Of a stretch of 64,000 bases of DNA, positions 43,119 through 52,216 are shown one piece after another (the stretch's first letter is position 1; every line of letters starts with the position of its first letter). The translations under genes were made by a program, and so were the position numbers. Origin of the DNA: Palsa-851 sp035534435 (GTDB lineage: Bacteria; Chloroflexota; Dormibacteria; Aeolococcales; Aeolococcaceae); the NCBI GenBank assembly GCA_035534435.1, contig DATLRX010000096.1, positions 16,961 to 80,960 on the forward strand, in the 5' to 3' direction. A model generated the notes under the pieces. The model was not told where the DNA came from. It worked only from the letters and a program-made list of their open reading frames with translations, and did no database searches.

Positions 43119-44150
43119 CTACATCGCCTCCGGCATCCGTCCTGAAGAGAGGCGCACCTGGAGCTCAGTGGTGAGGATGACGCGTCGAGGCGCATGCATC
43201 GCGTCGAGCAGCAGCCGCGCCATCTCGCGACCCATCTCCTCGATCGGTTGCCGCACGCTCGTGAGCGGGGGGGTTGTGGTGGCCGCGATCGGATCGTCGT
43301 CGTAGCCGACCACGGCCACGTCATCGGGGACCCGCCGCCCGGCCTCGGCGAGAGCGCGGAGCGCGCCCGCGGCCATGAGATCCGAAGCCGCAAACACGGC
43401 ATCGAGCGACGGACGGCGATCGAGGAGCCGCCGCATCGCACGCTCACCACCTTCGTGCGTGAAGTCGGCGGTCTCCTCAATCGCGAGGTCGAGCGCGAGG
43501 CCCTCTGCCTCGAGCGCCGAGCGGTAGCCGATCAGGCGATCCCGGCCGGGCGAGGCGTCCTGCGGCCCGCTGATGGTTGCGATCTGCCGGCGTCCGCGTC
43601 CGGCGAGGTGCGAGACGGCGGCGAAGGCGCCACCGACGTTGTCGATGTCGACGTAGGTGAAGCGCTCTGCTTCCTCCGGCCGTCCGCCCACCACGATCGG
43701 GATCCCCCGGGAGGCCAGCCGGCCAGGGAGCGGATGCGTCCCGTGCAGCGAGACGAGGAGGACGCCGTCGGAGTGGCCTGCCGCGACGTACCGCTCGAGG
43801 CGATCGAGGTCGGTCGGTGATTGCGGCGCCAGGAGGATGAGCTGCTTGTCGCGAGCGGTCAGGATGTCGCCGATCCCTCGGATGAGCCGGGGGAAGAAGG
43901 GGTCACCGAAGATGAAGCTCGTCGGCTCCGAGATCACGAGCGCGACCGCGTCGCTGCGACCGGTCGCGAGCGCGCGCGCCGCATGGTTGGGGATGTAGCC
44001 GAGCTTTCGAGCGGCACGCTCGACGGCCCGCCGAGACTCCGGGCTCACGCGTGGGTTGGCCGTGAGGACCCTCGACGCGGTCGCGCGCGAGACGCGAGCC
44101 AGCTCGGCCACGTGTTCGAGGGTGACTTTCGAAGTGTGAGTGGCGTTCAT
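43119..44150 (-). CDS. LacI-family regulator (CebR-like) of the beta-glucoside locus
   Basis: A 343-residue repressor from the ATG at 44150. The N-terminal HTH is VTLEHVAELARVSRATASRVL followed by the hinge helix around YIPNHAARALATG; the periplasmic-binding-like ligand domain has VALVISEPTSFIFGDPFF, FTYVDIDNVGGAF and VVGYDDDPIAATTTPPLTSVRQP. It heads the transporter operon. A CebR-type operator covers its own start codon and another copy lies upstream of the GH1 gene, so it probably represses both until a cellodextrin or glucoside binds. Confidence 0.9.
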   Translation of the reverse strand: MNATHTSKVTLEHVAELARVSRATASRVLTANPRVSPESRRAVERAARKLGYIPNHAARALATGRSDAVALVISEPTSFIFGDPFFPRLIRGIGDILTARDKQLILLAPQSPTDLDRLERYVAAGHSDGVLLVSLHGTHPLPGRLASRGIPIVVGGRPEEAERFTYVDIDNVGGAFAAVSHLAGRGRRQIATISGPQDASPGRDRLIGYRSALEAEGLALDLAIEETADFTHEGGERAMRRLLDRRPSLDAVFAASDLMAAGALRALAEAGRRVPDDVAVVGYDDDPIAATTTPPLTSVRQPIEEMGREMARLLLDAMHAPRRVILTTELQVRLSSGRMPEAM

Positions 44151-44163
44151 GGGAGCGGTTCCA
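44150..44163 (-). promoter_or_regulatory. CebR-type operator at the lacI start
   Basis: Read on the minus strand TGGAACCGCTCCCA, 12 of 14 bases agreeing with TGGGAGCGCTCCCA. It lies between the -10 box and the start codon and includes the A of the ATG, ideal for autorepression. Confidence 0.65.
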
Positions 44164-44164
44164 C

Positions 44165-44193
44165 ACTCTAGGACCACACTCGACCGATGTCAA
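44165..44193 (-). promoter_or_regulatory. Promoter of the lacI-transporter operon
   Basis: On the minus strand TTGACA (44188-44193), exactly 17 bases, then TAGAGT (44165-44170). The start codon is only 14 bases past the -10 box and no ribosome-binding site precedes it, so the mRNA is near-leaderless. Confidence 0.7.
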
Positions 44194-44241
44194 CCACTTC
44201 GTCATTGAGTTCGAAACCGCCGGATTCCGGCCCGAATCGAG

Positions 44242-44480
44242 TCAATCACCCGGACGCGGAGGCTCCCCCGGCGGCGTGTAGATTGCTAGCTGCTGTGGAA
44301 GCGCATCCTCACGGACGAGCCACGCGGCGAGGAGGGTCGCCTCGCACCGCCGCTTGAGGTTGACGTGGCCTCCATCTGCACATACCGGCGCGTGCGCGCT
44401 CGGGTGAACAGCCATACCATCGGAGCCAGGAATCCGAACTGACAGAGGCTGCACGTGCTCCGCGCCTCGGGGCAATACAC
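44242..44480 (-). pseudogene. Possible frameshifted Cys-rich small gene
   Basis: In the 340-bp space between lacI and the PsiE-like gene, one minus-strand frame gives VYCPEARSTCSLCQFGF then WLFTRARTR, and an adjacent frame gives APVCADGGHVNLKRRC then LAAWLVREDALPQQL. Each half has high G+C at third codon positions in its own frame, and joining them near 44385 gives a CxxC...C...C pattern like a small zinc-binding protein. No start site or family is clear. The rest of this space holds the lacI promoter. Confidence 0.3.
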
Positions 44481-44492
44481 TCCGAGATTCCA

Positions 44493-45020
44493 ATGTCCAG
44501 TCCCCCGAACGGTAATCCCGGCGCCACGCCGCAACCCGGACGACCCTGGTCGTGGCCGGAGGTACGCAGAGGCACGCCCGTACGCGTGCTCATCGACCTC
44601 CTGCAGTATGCGATCGCGCTGGTGCTGCTCGTGCTCGCCGCCGTCGTGCTGGTGCGGAGCTTCGCCGACTTCCTCGGGTCGTGGGGCGGCTACCCGCAGA
44701 CGCTCATCAGCGCCGTGGACGGTGTGCTCGTCGTGATCATCCTCGTCGACATCATGCGAACCGTCCTGACCCACCTCGAGGGATGGGCGTTCCCGTTCCG
44801 CCCGTTCCTTGTCATCGGCATCATCGCCGCGGTGCGAGACATCCTTGCCGTGTCGACACGACTGACGCTGTCATCCGGTGGGACGACCGTGGGCGAGATC
44901 CCCGTCACGCAATCGTTGATCGAGCTCGCCACCAGTGCAGGAGTCGTCCTCATCCTCGCGGTGGCGCTCTTCCTGACACGCGAGCAGAACGTCGAAGGTG
45001 AGACCGCAGCGGGCGAGTAG
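44493..45020 (+). CDS. PsiE-like membrane protein
   Basis: A 175-residue membrane protein with four helices: IDLLQYAIALVLLVLAAVVLV, ISAVDGVLVVIILVDIMRTVL, FLVIGIIAAVRDILAV and IELATSAGVVLILAVALFL. The acidic-to-basic pattern VDIMRTV and the AAVRDIL segment agree with the phosphate-starvation-inducible PsiE family (PF06146), whose function is unknown. A 60-bp gap separates it from paaI; it may or may not share the transcript. Confidence 0.7.
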   Translation: MSSPPNGNPGATPQPGRPWSWPEVRRGTPVRVLIDLLQYAIALVLLVLAAVVLVRSFADFLGSWGGYPQTLISAVDGVLVVIILVDIMRTVLTHLEGWAFPFRPFLVIGIIAAVRDILAVSTRLTLSSGGTTVGEIPVTQSLIELATSAGVVLILAVALFLTREQNVEGETAAGE

Positions 45021-45080
45021 CGGCGTCACAATACGTGCGGCCGGCCCTGGTCGCCGGTCTCGGACTCGCAGGGGGTTCGC

Positions 45081-45479
45081 GTGACGGATGCGGTGGACAG
45101 GATGCTCGCTGACGACGCCGCCTCGCGGTCGTTGGGGATCGTCGTCTCCGACGTCAGCATGGGTGCTGCGACCGCGACCATGGCCGTCCGCGCGGACATG
45201 GTCAACGGCCACAACATCACACACGGGGCCTTCGTCTTCGCGGTCGCCGACACGGCATTCGCCTGTGCCTGCAACAGCCACGGCGCGCTGACCGTCGCCG
45301 CCGCCGTCAACGTCACGTTCATCGCACCCTCGTACGCGGGTGACGTTCTCGAAGCGCGCGCCGTCGAACGCACCCGGTTCGGGCGCTCGGGCATCTACGA
45401 CGTCACCGTTCGTCGCGGCGATGACGTCATCGCCGAATTCCGCGGCACGAGTCGCACGGTCGGCCGCGACAGCGGATGA
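45081..45479 (+). CDS. paaI: Hydroxyphenylacetyl-CoA thioesterase
   Basis: A 132-residue hot-dog thioesterase. The PaaI signature ITHGAFVFAVADTAFACACN contains the expected active-site Asp, and NVTFIAPSYAGDVLEARA is the second hot-dog strand pair. PaaI rescues CoA from stalled phenylacetyl-CoA intermediates. GTG start with AGGGGG 5 bases before it. First of nine closely packed plus-strand genes; its stop overlaps the paaK ATG (ATGA). Confidence 0.88.
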   Translation: MTDAVDRMLADDAASRSLGIVVSDVSMGAATATMAVRADMVNGHNITHGAFVFAVADTAFACACNSHGALTVAAAVNVTFIAPSYAGDVLEARAVERTRFGRSGIYDVTVRRGDDVIAEFRGTSRTVGRDSG

Positions 45480-46786
45480 GCCGGCTTGGAAACGCGCCGC
45501 CGACGGACCTCCTGGATGCCGGCGAACGCCTGACACGCGAGCAGCTGCTCGACCTCCAGCTCGAGCGCCTGCGCTGGTCGTTGCATCACGCCTACACGAA
45601 TGTCCCCCACTACCGCAACGCATTTGACGCCGCCGGCGTGACACCGGACGACTGCACGGCGCTCGCGGATATCGCGCGATTCCCCCTCACCACCAAGCAC
45701 GACCTCCGCGATCATTACCCCTTCGGAATGTTCGCGGTTCCTCGAACCGACGTCCGTCGCATTCATGCGTCGAGCGGAACGACCGGACGTCCGACGGTCG
45801 TGGGCTACACCGCTGACGACCTCGACACGTGGTCGGATCTCATGGCGCGATCCATTCGCGCCGCAGGCGGCCGCGCGGGCGACATCGTGCACGTCGCATA
45901 CGGCTACGGCCTGTTCACAGGCGGTCTCGGGGCGCACTACGGCGCCGAGCGTCTCGGCTGCACGGTGGTGCCGGTTTCCGGTGGCATGACACCGCGCCAG
46001 GTGCAGCTCATCAACGACTTCGGGCCGTCGATCATCATGGTCACGCCCTCGTACATGCTCGCGCTCATCGACGAGTTCGAGCGTCAGGGGCTTGACCCAC
46101 GAGAGTCGTCATTGCGAGTTGGTATCTTCGGCGCCGAACCGTGGACCGAGGCGATGCGCACCGAGATCGAGGATCGCCTCGACATGCACGCGGTGGACAT
46201 CTACGGCCTCTCCGAGGTGATGGGACCGGGGGTCGCCGAGGAGTGCGTCGAAACGAAGGACGGTCTGCACATCTGGGAGGACCACTTCTACCCGGAGGTG
46301 ATCGATCCCGAGACCGGAGCGGTGCTCCCGGACGGCGCGCGCGGCGAGCTCGTGCTCACGTCACTGACCAAGCACGGGATGCCGATCGTTCGCTACCGAA
46401 CCCGTGACCTCACGCGGCTCCTCCCGGGGACGGCGCGTCCGGCGTTCCGGCGCATGGAGAAGGTCACCGGCCGGAGCGACGACATGATCATCCTTCGCGG
46501 CGTCAACGTCTTCCCGACACAGGTCGAGGAGATCGTGCTGCTGACCGCGGGCCTGTCGCCGCACTTCCAGCTGGTGCTCACGCGCGAGGGCCGGCTCGAT
46601 GCGCTGACGGTTCGGGTCGAGGCGCGAACCGACTGCCCGCCGGAGCGTCGCGAAGGCGCCGCACGCGATCTCGCCCGCGAGGTGAAGGACCGCGTCGGGG
46701 TCACCGTCGCCGTGGAGGTGATCGATCCAGCGACGCTGGAGCGCTCGATCGGCAAGTTGCAGCGGGTGATCGACCGCCGGTCGTAG
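45476..46786 (+). CDS. paaK: Phenylacetate-CoA ligase
   Basis: A 436-residue adenylate-forming ligase. The AMP-binding loop IHASSGTTGRPTVVGYT, the YGYGLFTGGLGAHYGAERLG segment, DIYGLSEVMGPGVAEEC and the C-terminal hinge and Lys region SIGKLQRVIDRR match PaaK. It makes phenylacetyl-CoA from phenylacetate, ATP and CoA, the entry to the aerobic hybrid pathway. Overlaps paaI upstream, and the MaoC-like gene follows after 39 bp. Confidence 0.92.
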   Translation: MSRLGNAPPTDLLDAGERLTREQLLDLQLERLRWSLHHAYTNVPHYRNAFDAAGVTPDDCTALADIARFPLTTKHDLRDHYPFGMFAVPRTDVRRIHASSGTTGRPTVVGYTADDLDTWSDLMARSIRAAGGRAGDIVHVAYGYGLFTGGLGAHYGAERLGCTVVPVSGGMTPRQVQLINDFGPSIIMVTPSYMLALIDEFERQGLDPRESSLRVGIFGAEPWTEAMRTEIEDRLDMHAVDIYGLSEVMGPGVAEECVETKDGLHIWEDHFYPEVIDPETGAVLPDGARGELVLTSLTKHGMPIVRYRTRDLTRLLPGTARPAFRRMEKVTGRSDDMIILRGVNVFPTQVEEIVLLTAGLSPHFQLVLTREGRLDALTVRVEARTDCPPERREGAARDLAREVKDRVGVTVAVEVIDPATLERSIGKLQRVIDRRS

Positions 46787-46825
46787 ACTGCGGCAGCCCG
46801 CCGATCGTCCAGGCAGGCGGGCCAC

Positions 46826-47308
46826 GTGAGGTTGCTCCAGGTGGATCGCTTTCTCCTCTATCGGACCTACGACGAGCTGGAGGTCGGACAGACCCAGCGC
46901 ACGCGGGGCCGCACCATCACAGAAGGCGACATCGTCAACTGGTGCGCGCTGACCGGCGACTGGTTCTACCCGCACATCGACAAGGTCGCGGCCGAGCGCT
47001 CGATGTTCGGGCAGCGGGTCGCGCCGGGGATCATGGTGTTCGCGCTCGGCACCGGCCTCGGCGTCCCGGCGGACGCGACGACCATCCTTGCGAACTACGG
47101 GTCGGATCGTCTCCGCTACACGGCGCCGACGTGGATCAACGACACGATCTACCTCGACATCGAAGTCATCGAGAAGTCCGACAAGGATCCGAAGTCGGGC
47201 CTCGTGACCTACCGCTGGGACATCCTCAACCAGAACGGCGTCACCGTCTGCGCGAGCCAGCTCAAGATTCTCACCGCCAAGGAGCGCCCGCCGTATGCCG
47301 GCATCTGA
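46826..47308 (+). CDS. MaoC-like hydratase, possible oxepin-CoA hydrolase
   Basis: A 160-residue hot-dog protein of the MaoC dehydratase family: DELEVGQTQRTRGRTITEGDIVNWCALTGDW, with the hydratase Asp and His in YPHIDKVAAERSMFGQRVAPG, where FGQRVAPGIMVF is the typical motif. GTG start at 46826, or the next GTG at 46841 with better-spaced GAGG. In phenylacetate degradation the ring-opening half of PaaZ is a MaoC-like domain; a free-standing copy inside this operon, with no paaZ nearby, may do that step. The family alone also allows a beta-oxidation role. Confidence 0.8.
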   Translation: MRLLQVDRFLLYRTYDELEVGQTQRTRGRTITEGDIVNWCALTGDWFYPHIDKVAAERSMFGQRVAPGIMVFALGTGLGVPADATTILANYGSDRLRYTAPTWINDTIYLDIEVIEKSDKDPKSGLVTYRWDILNQNGVTVCASQLKILTAKERPPYAGI

Positions 47309-48089
47309 AAGCGCCGGGCCGGTCCGCTACAGCCTCGACGGCGGCGTCGCCGAGGTGGTGCTCAACCGTCCCGACAAGATGAACGCGATGAACCTCGCGA
47401 TGGTGCACGACCTCGCCGAGACCCTCAACAGGGCGGAGGCCGACGGCGCGCGCGCGTTGCTCGTTCGCGGTGAAGGGCGCGCGTTCTGCAGCGGGCGCGA
47501 CCTCGCCGACGCCGACCCGCTGCACGAGGATGGCGAGGCGATCCTTCGCGACATCTTCAACCCGCTGATCGAGCGCGTCGCGGATCTGCCGATCCCCACC
47601 GTCGCGGCGGTCCAGGGCGCGTGTCTCGGCACGGGCCTCGGGCTCGCGCTGGCCTGCGACATCGTGTACGCCGCCGATGACGCGCGAATCGGATCGCCGT
47701 TCGCGGGCATCGGCGCGGTGCTCGACAGCGGCGCGCACGCCGCGTTCGTCTCGCGTGTTGGACCGCATCGCGCGCTCGAGCTCATCTACACCGGCCGCCT
47801 GCTCTCCGGGCGTGAGGCCGAGGACTGGGGCCTCGTCAACCGCAGCGTCGCCGGGGCGGATCTTGCGCGGCGCAGTCGCGAGCTGGCGCAGTCGATCGCG
47901 CGCGGACCGACGGCGGCATTCCTCGAGTCGAAGCGGATCGTGCGCAGCGTCCTCGATGAGAACGCGTCGTTCAAGAACCTGCTCGCCGCTGAGGCTGCCG
48001 CGCAGGGTCGTGCCTCGCATACACACGACTATAAGGATGGGATCTCCGCGTTTCAGGAGAAACGCACACCATCCTTCACGGGACGGTGA
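47295..48089 (+). CDS. paaG: Enoyl-CoA hydratase/isomerase, PaaG-like
   Basis: A 264-residue crotonase. VVLNRPDKMNAMNLAM opens the fold, the oxyanion-hole loops are RAFCSGRDLAD and GACLGTGLGLALACDI, and the active-site segment FAGIGAVLDSGAHAAF keeps the Asp that PaaG uses in place of the usual Glu. PaaG isomerises ring-epoxidised phenylacetyl-CoA to oxepin-CoA. The start overlaps the MaoC-like gene by 14 bases. Assignment as PaaG rather than another crotonase rests on the LDSG motif and the neighbourhood. Confidence 0.8.
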   Translation: MPASESAGPVRYSLDGGVAEVVLNRPDKMNAMNLAMVHDLAETLNRAEADGARALLVRGEGRAFCSGRDLADADPLHEDGEAILRDIFNPLIERVADLPIPTVAAVQGACLGTGLGLALACDIVYAADDARIGSPFAGIGAVLDSGAHAAFVSRVGPHRALELIYTGRLLSGREAEDWGLVNRSVAGADLARRSRELAQSIARGPTAAFLESKRIVRSVLDENASFKNLLAAEAAAQGRASHTHDYKDGISAFQEKRTPSFTGR

Positions 48090-48099
48090 GCGGCTGCCC

Positions 48100-48912
48100 A
48101 TGAACGACCTCGGCAGCTCATTTCCCAGCCTCGTCTTCGACCGTCCCGAGGACGGGATCCTCGTGATCACGATGCGGGCGGAGGGCCGCCTCAATGCCGC
48201 CGACGCGGCGATGCACCGCGATCTCGCGGAGGTGTGGCGCGCCGTCGACGTCGATGCCGCCACGCGCGCCGTGATCATCCGTGGCGCGGGCGGGACGTTC
48301 TCGTCAGGTGGCGACTTCGACCTCATCGAAGAGATCGCCTCGGATTTCGGCGCGCGGGCGCGCGTGCTTCGCGAGGCGCGTGACCTCGTCTACAACGTGA
48401 TCAACTGCAGCAAGCCGGTGGTCTCGGCCATGGACGGCGTCGCGGTGGGCGCCGGCCTCGTCGTCGGGCTGCTCGCCGACATCTCGATCGCGGGGCATAC
48501 GACGCGGCTCATCGACGGCCACACACGCATCGGCGTCGCAGCCGGAGATCACGCCGCGATCGTCTGGCCGCTGCTGTGCGGCATGGCAAAGGCAAAGTAC
48601 CACCTCCTCCTCTGCGAGCCGGTCAGCGGCGCCGAGGCGGAGCGGATCGGGCTCGTGTCGCTCTCCGTCCCGGACGGCGAGGTGCACACGAAGGCACTCG
48701 AGGTCGCCCGCAAGCTTGCCGCCGGGTCGCCGACCGCCATCGGCTGGACGAAGTACGCGCTCAACAACTGGCTGCGGGCGGCGGGCCCGATCTTCGACAG
48801 CTCGCTGGCACTCGAATTCCTCGGGATGACCGGCCCCGACGTCACCGAGGGCGTGGCTGCCCGCCGCGGCAAGCGCGCGCCCGATTTCGGTGCCCGCGGT
48901 CCACAGGGGTAG
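48100..48912 (+). CDS. Enoyl-CoA hydratase/isomerase-family protein, PaaF position
   Basis: A 270-residue crotonase-like protein: ITMRAEGRLNAADAAM, oxyanion loops GGTFSSGGDFDLIE and AMDGVAVGAGLVVGLLADI. The catalytic Glu position is less clear (TRIGVAAGDHAAIVW), so hydratase activity is not certain; it resembles actinobacterial crotonases of unclear substrate more than E. coli PaaF. It follows paaG by 10 bp and precedes the E1-alpha gene by 5 bp, so it belongs to the same transcript. Confidence 0.78.
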   Translation: MNDLGSSFPSLVFDRPEDGILVITMRAEGRLNAADAAMHRDLAEVWRAVDVDAATRAVIIRGAGGTFSSGGDFDLIEEIASDFGARARVLREARDLVYNVINCSKPVVSAMDGVAVGAGLVVGLLADISIAGHTTRLIDGHTRIGVAAGDHAAIVWPLLCGMAKAKYHLLLCEPVSGAEAERIGLVSLSVPDGEVHTKALEVARKLAAGSPTAIGWTKYALNNWLRAAGPIFDSSLALEFLGMTGPDVTEGVAARRGKRAPDFGARGPQG

Positions 48913-48917
48913 GATCG

Positions 48918-50014
48918 ATGAACGTGAGTGCGGGTGTGGCGTCACTGACCAAGGCCGCCTGGCAGGACGTGGCAGCGGAGGGATCACTGGGTGCACCTGC
49001 CACCCACGACGTTGATCTCAGCCACGATCAACTGCGGAGCCTGTACCGTCTCATGGCGCTCAGCCGCCGCGTCGACCGGCAGGCGATCAACCTCACGCGC
49101 CAGGGCGCGCTCGGCGTCTTCGCGTCGAGCCACGGTCAGGAGGCGGCGCAGGTCGGCTCCGTCTTCGCGCTCGAGCCCGACGACTGGCTGTTCCCCACGT
49201 ATCGCGAGACGGTCGGGACGTTCGCGCGCGGCGTCGACGTCGTGGAGCTGCTCGCGCTGTTCTCGGGGAGCTGGCACTGCGGCTTCGACCCGTATCAGTA
49301 CCGGGTTGCGCCGCTGACGACGCCGCTCGCGACCCAGGCGCTGCATGCCGTGGGGCTCGCGATGGCGGCGCGTATCAAGCACGATCCCATCGTCGCGCTC
49401 ACGTTCTTCGGTGACGGCGCCGCCAGCGAGGGAGACGCTCACGAGGCGATGAACATCGCGGCGGTATCCGGGGCTCCCGTGGTCTTCGTGGTGCAGAACA
49501 ACGGCTACGCCATCAGCGTGCCGTACCGGCTGCAGACGAAGGCGTCGTCGATCGCGTTGCGCGCGGCGGGTGTCGGCATGCCCGGCATCAGGGTTGACGG
49601 CAACGACGTCATCGCGGTGTACGGGGCGGTTCGCGCCGCGGTGGATCGGGCGCGCCGCGGGGACGGACCGACCCTTGTCGAGGCGGTGACGTATCGCCTC
49701 GAGGCGCACACGACCGCGGACGACACCACGCGGTACCGCAGCGACGACGAGGCCGCGTCATGGCGCGCGCGGGATCCGGTCGACACGTTCCTGCGCGTGC
49801 TCCGCGAGCGAGGTGTCGTCGATGACGCGTACGTCGCCGAGGTCGAGGCCGAGGGTGAGGCGGTCGCGGCACGGATGCGCGACTTCCTGTTCGACGCTCC
49901 CGCCGGCGACCCGCGCGAGATGTTCGACCACGTGTATGCCACTCCGACGCCGCAGTTGCAGGCGCAGCGCGGGATCCTCAACCAGGAGCTGAGCGCCGCC
50001 GAGGAGTCCGCCTG

Positions 50015-50015
<1 letters not shown>
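48918..50015 (+). CDS. 2-oxoacid dehydrogenase E1 alpha subunit
   Basis: A 365-residue thiamine-diphosphate subunit of the branched-chain 2-oxoacid/pyruvate dehydrogenase type. The cofactor motif is FFGDGAASEGDAHEAMNIAAV through VVFVVQNNGYAIS (GDG...NN); FASSHGQEAAQVGS, FPTYRETVGTFARG and YRLEAHTTADDTTRYR are family-typical. The stop and the E1-beta start share one base (TGATG). The substrate is a branched-chain 2-oxoacid by default, but the setting also allows aryl-pyruvates. Confidence 0.9.
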
Positions 50016-50989
<974 letters not shown>

Positions 50990-50992
50990 TCG

Positions 50993-52216
50993 ATGCTGAC
51001 GGTGCGCGACTTTCTCATGCCCGATCTCGGCGAAGGGCTCACCGAGGGGGAGATCAACCGCTGGCTCGTCGCCGAGGGCGACGTGGTCGTGGTTGACCAG
51101 CCCATCGCCGAGATCACAACCGAGAAAGCCGTCGTCGAGGTGCCGACTCCGTTTGCCGGACGCGTGGCGACGCTGCACGGCGTCGAGGGAGAGAGCATCG
51201 CCGTCGGCACACCGCTGATCAGCATCGAGGTGGCCGGCGGCCCGTCGGGCTCGGCCTCCGGAAACGTGCTCGTCGGATACGGCACGAGCGAGGCGGCACC
51301 ACGGGCCCGGCGGAGCGTCGCATCGCCTGCTCCTGCGACCGCGGCAAGCCCGGTCGCCGGCCCGCCGGCCTCGCCACTCGTGCGCCGTCTCGCGGCTGAG
51401 ATGGGCATCGACCTCGCGACCATCGCCGGGAGCGGCCCCGGCGGCATGGTGACGCAGGCCGACCTCGAGCGAGCCGGCAAGGCCGGAGCGCCGAAACCTG
51501 CGAGCACCGCATCGGAGCAGCCCGGCGGCGTGCGCGCGCCGTTGACCGGTGTTGATCGCGTTGCCGCGGAACGCCTGACGCGCTCGTACCGCGAGGCACC
51601 GACCGCCACCGCGACCCTCACTGCCGACGCCACCCGCATCATGGAATGGCGCTCCGAGCCGCTCGGCGCATCCAGCGGAGTTCGGATCACGCCGTTCGCC
51701 GTGATCCTTCGCCTGTGCGCGGTGGCACTCGGGAAGTTCCCGCGGCTCAACGCGCACTTCGACACCGCGGCCAATGAGGTTGTGACGTTCGCGCCGGTGC
51801 ATCTCGGGGTCGCGGTGCAGACCGACCATGGGCTCGTCGTCGCGGTGATCCGCAACGCCGATGCCAGGTCCCTGCCCGATATCTCGGCTGATCTGCAGCG
51901 TCTCGCCGGCGCAGCACGCGACGGCTCGATCGATACCGCGGACATGCGCGGCAGCACGTTCACGGTCTCCAACTTCGGTGCCTTCGGCGTCGACGGCGGC
52001 ACGGCGATCCTCAATCCGCCGGAGGCGGCGATCCTCGGTGTCGGCAGGATTGCGACACGTCCGTGGGTGGTGGACAACGCGGTGGTGCCACGCTCGGTCG
52101 TGGAACTCTCACTGGTGTTCGACCATCGAGTTGCCGACGGCGGTGTCGCCGGTGGCTTCATGCGACATCTCGCGGACCTCATCGAAAACCCTGACGAGGC
52201 ACTGAACGATGACTGA
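50993..52216 (+). CDS. 2-oxoacid dehydrogenase E2 acyltransferase
   Basis: A 407-residue dihydrolipoamide acyltransferase. One lipoyl domain (1-80; FLMPDLGEGLTEGEI, lipoyl Lys in EITTEKAVVEVP), a Pro/Ala linker, a peripheral-subunit-binding domain (about 120-160; SPLVRRLAAEMGIDLATI) and the catalytic domain ending FDHRVADGGVAGGFM, with His and Asp of HxxxDG. It transfers the acyl group to CoA and cores the complex. No E3 gene is in the window. Gap of 3 bp from E1-beta and an 8-base overlap with the aminotransferase. Confidence 0.92.
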   Translation: MLTVRDFLMPDLGEGLTEGEINRWLVAEGDVVVVDQPIAEITTEKAVVEVPTPFAGRVATLHGVEGESIAVGTPLISIEVAGGPSGSASGNVLVGYGTSEAAPRARRSVASPAPATAASPVAGPPASPLVRRLAAEMGIDLATIAGSGPGGMVTQADLERAGKAGAPKPASTASEQPGGVRAPLTGVDRVAAERLTRSYREAPTATATLTADATRIMEWRSEPLGASSGVRITPFAVILRLCAVALGKFPRLNAHFDTAANEVVTFAPVHLGVAVQTDHGLVVAVIRNADARSLPDISADLQRLAGAARDGSIDTADMRGSTFTVSNFGAFGVDGGTAILNPPEAAILGVGRIATRPWVVDNAVVPRSVVELSLVFDHRVADGGVAGGFMRHLADLIENPDEALNDD

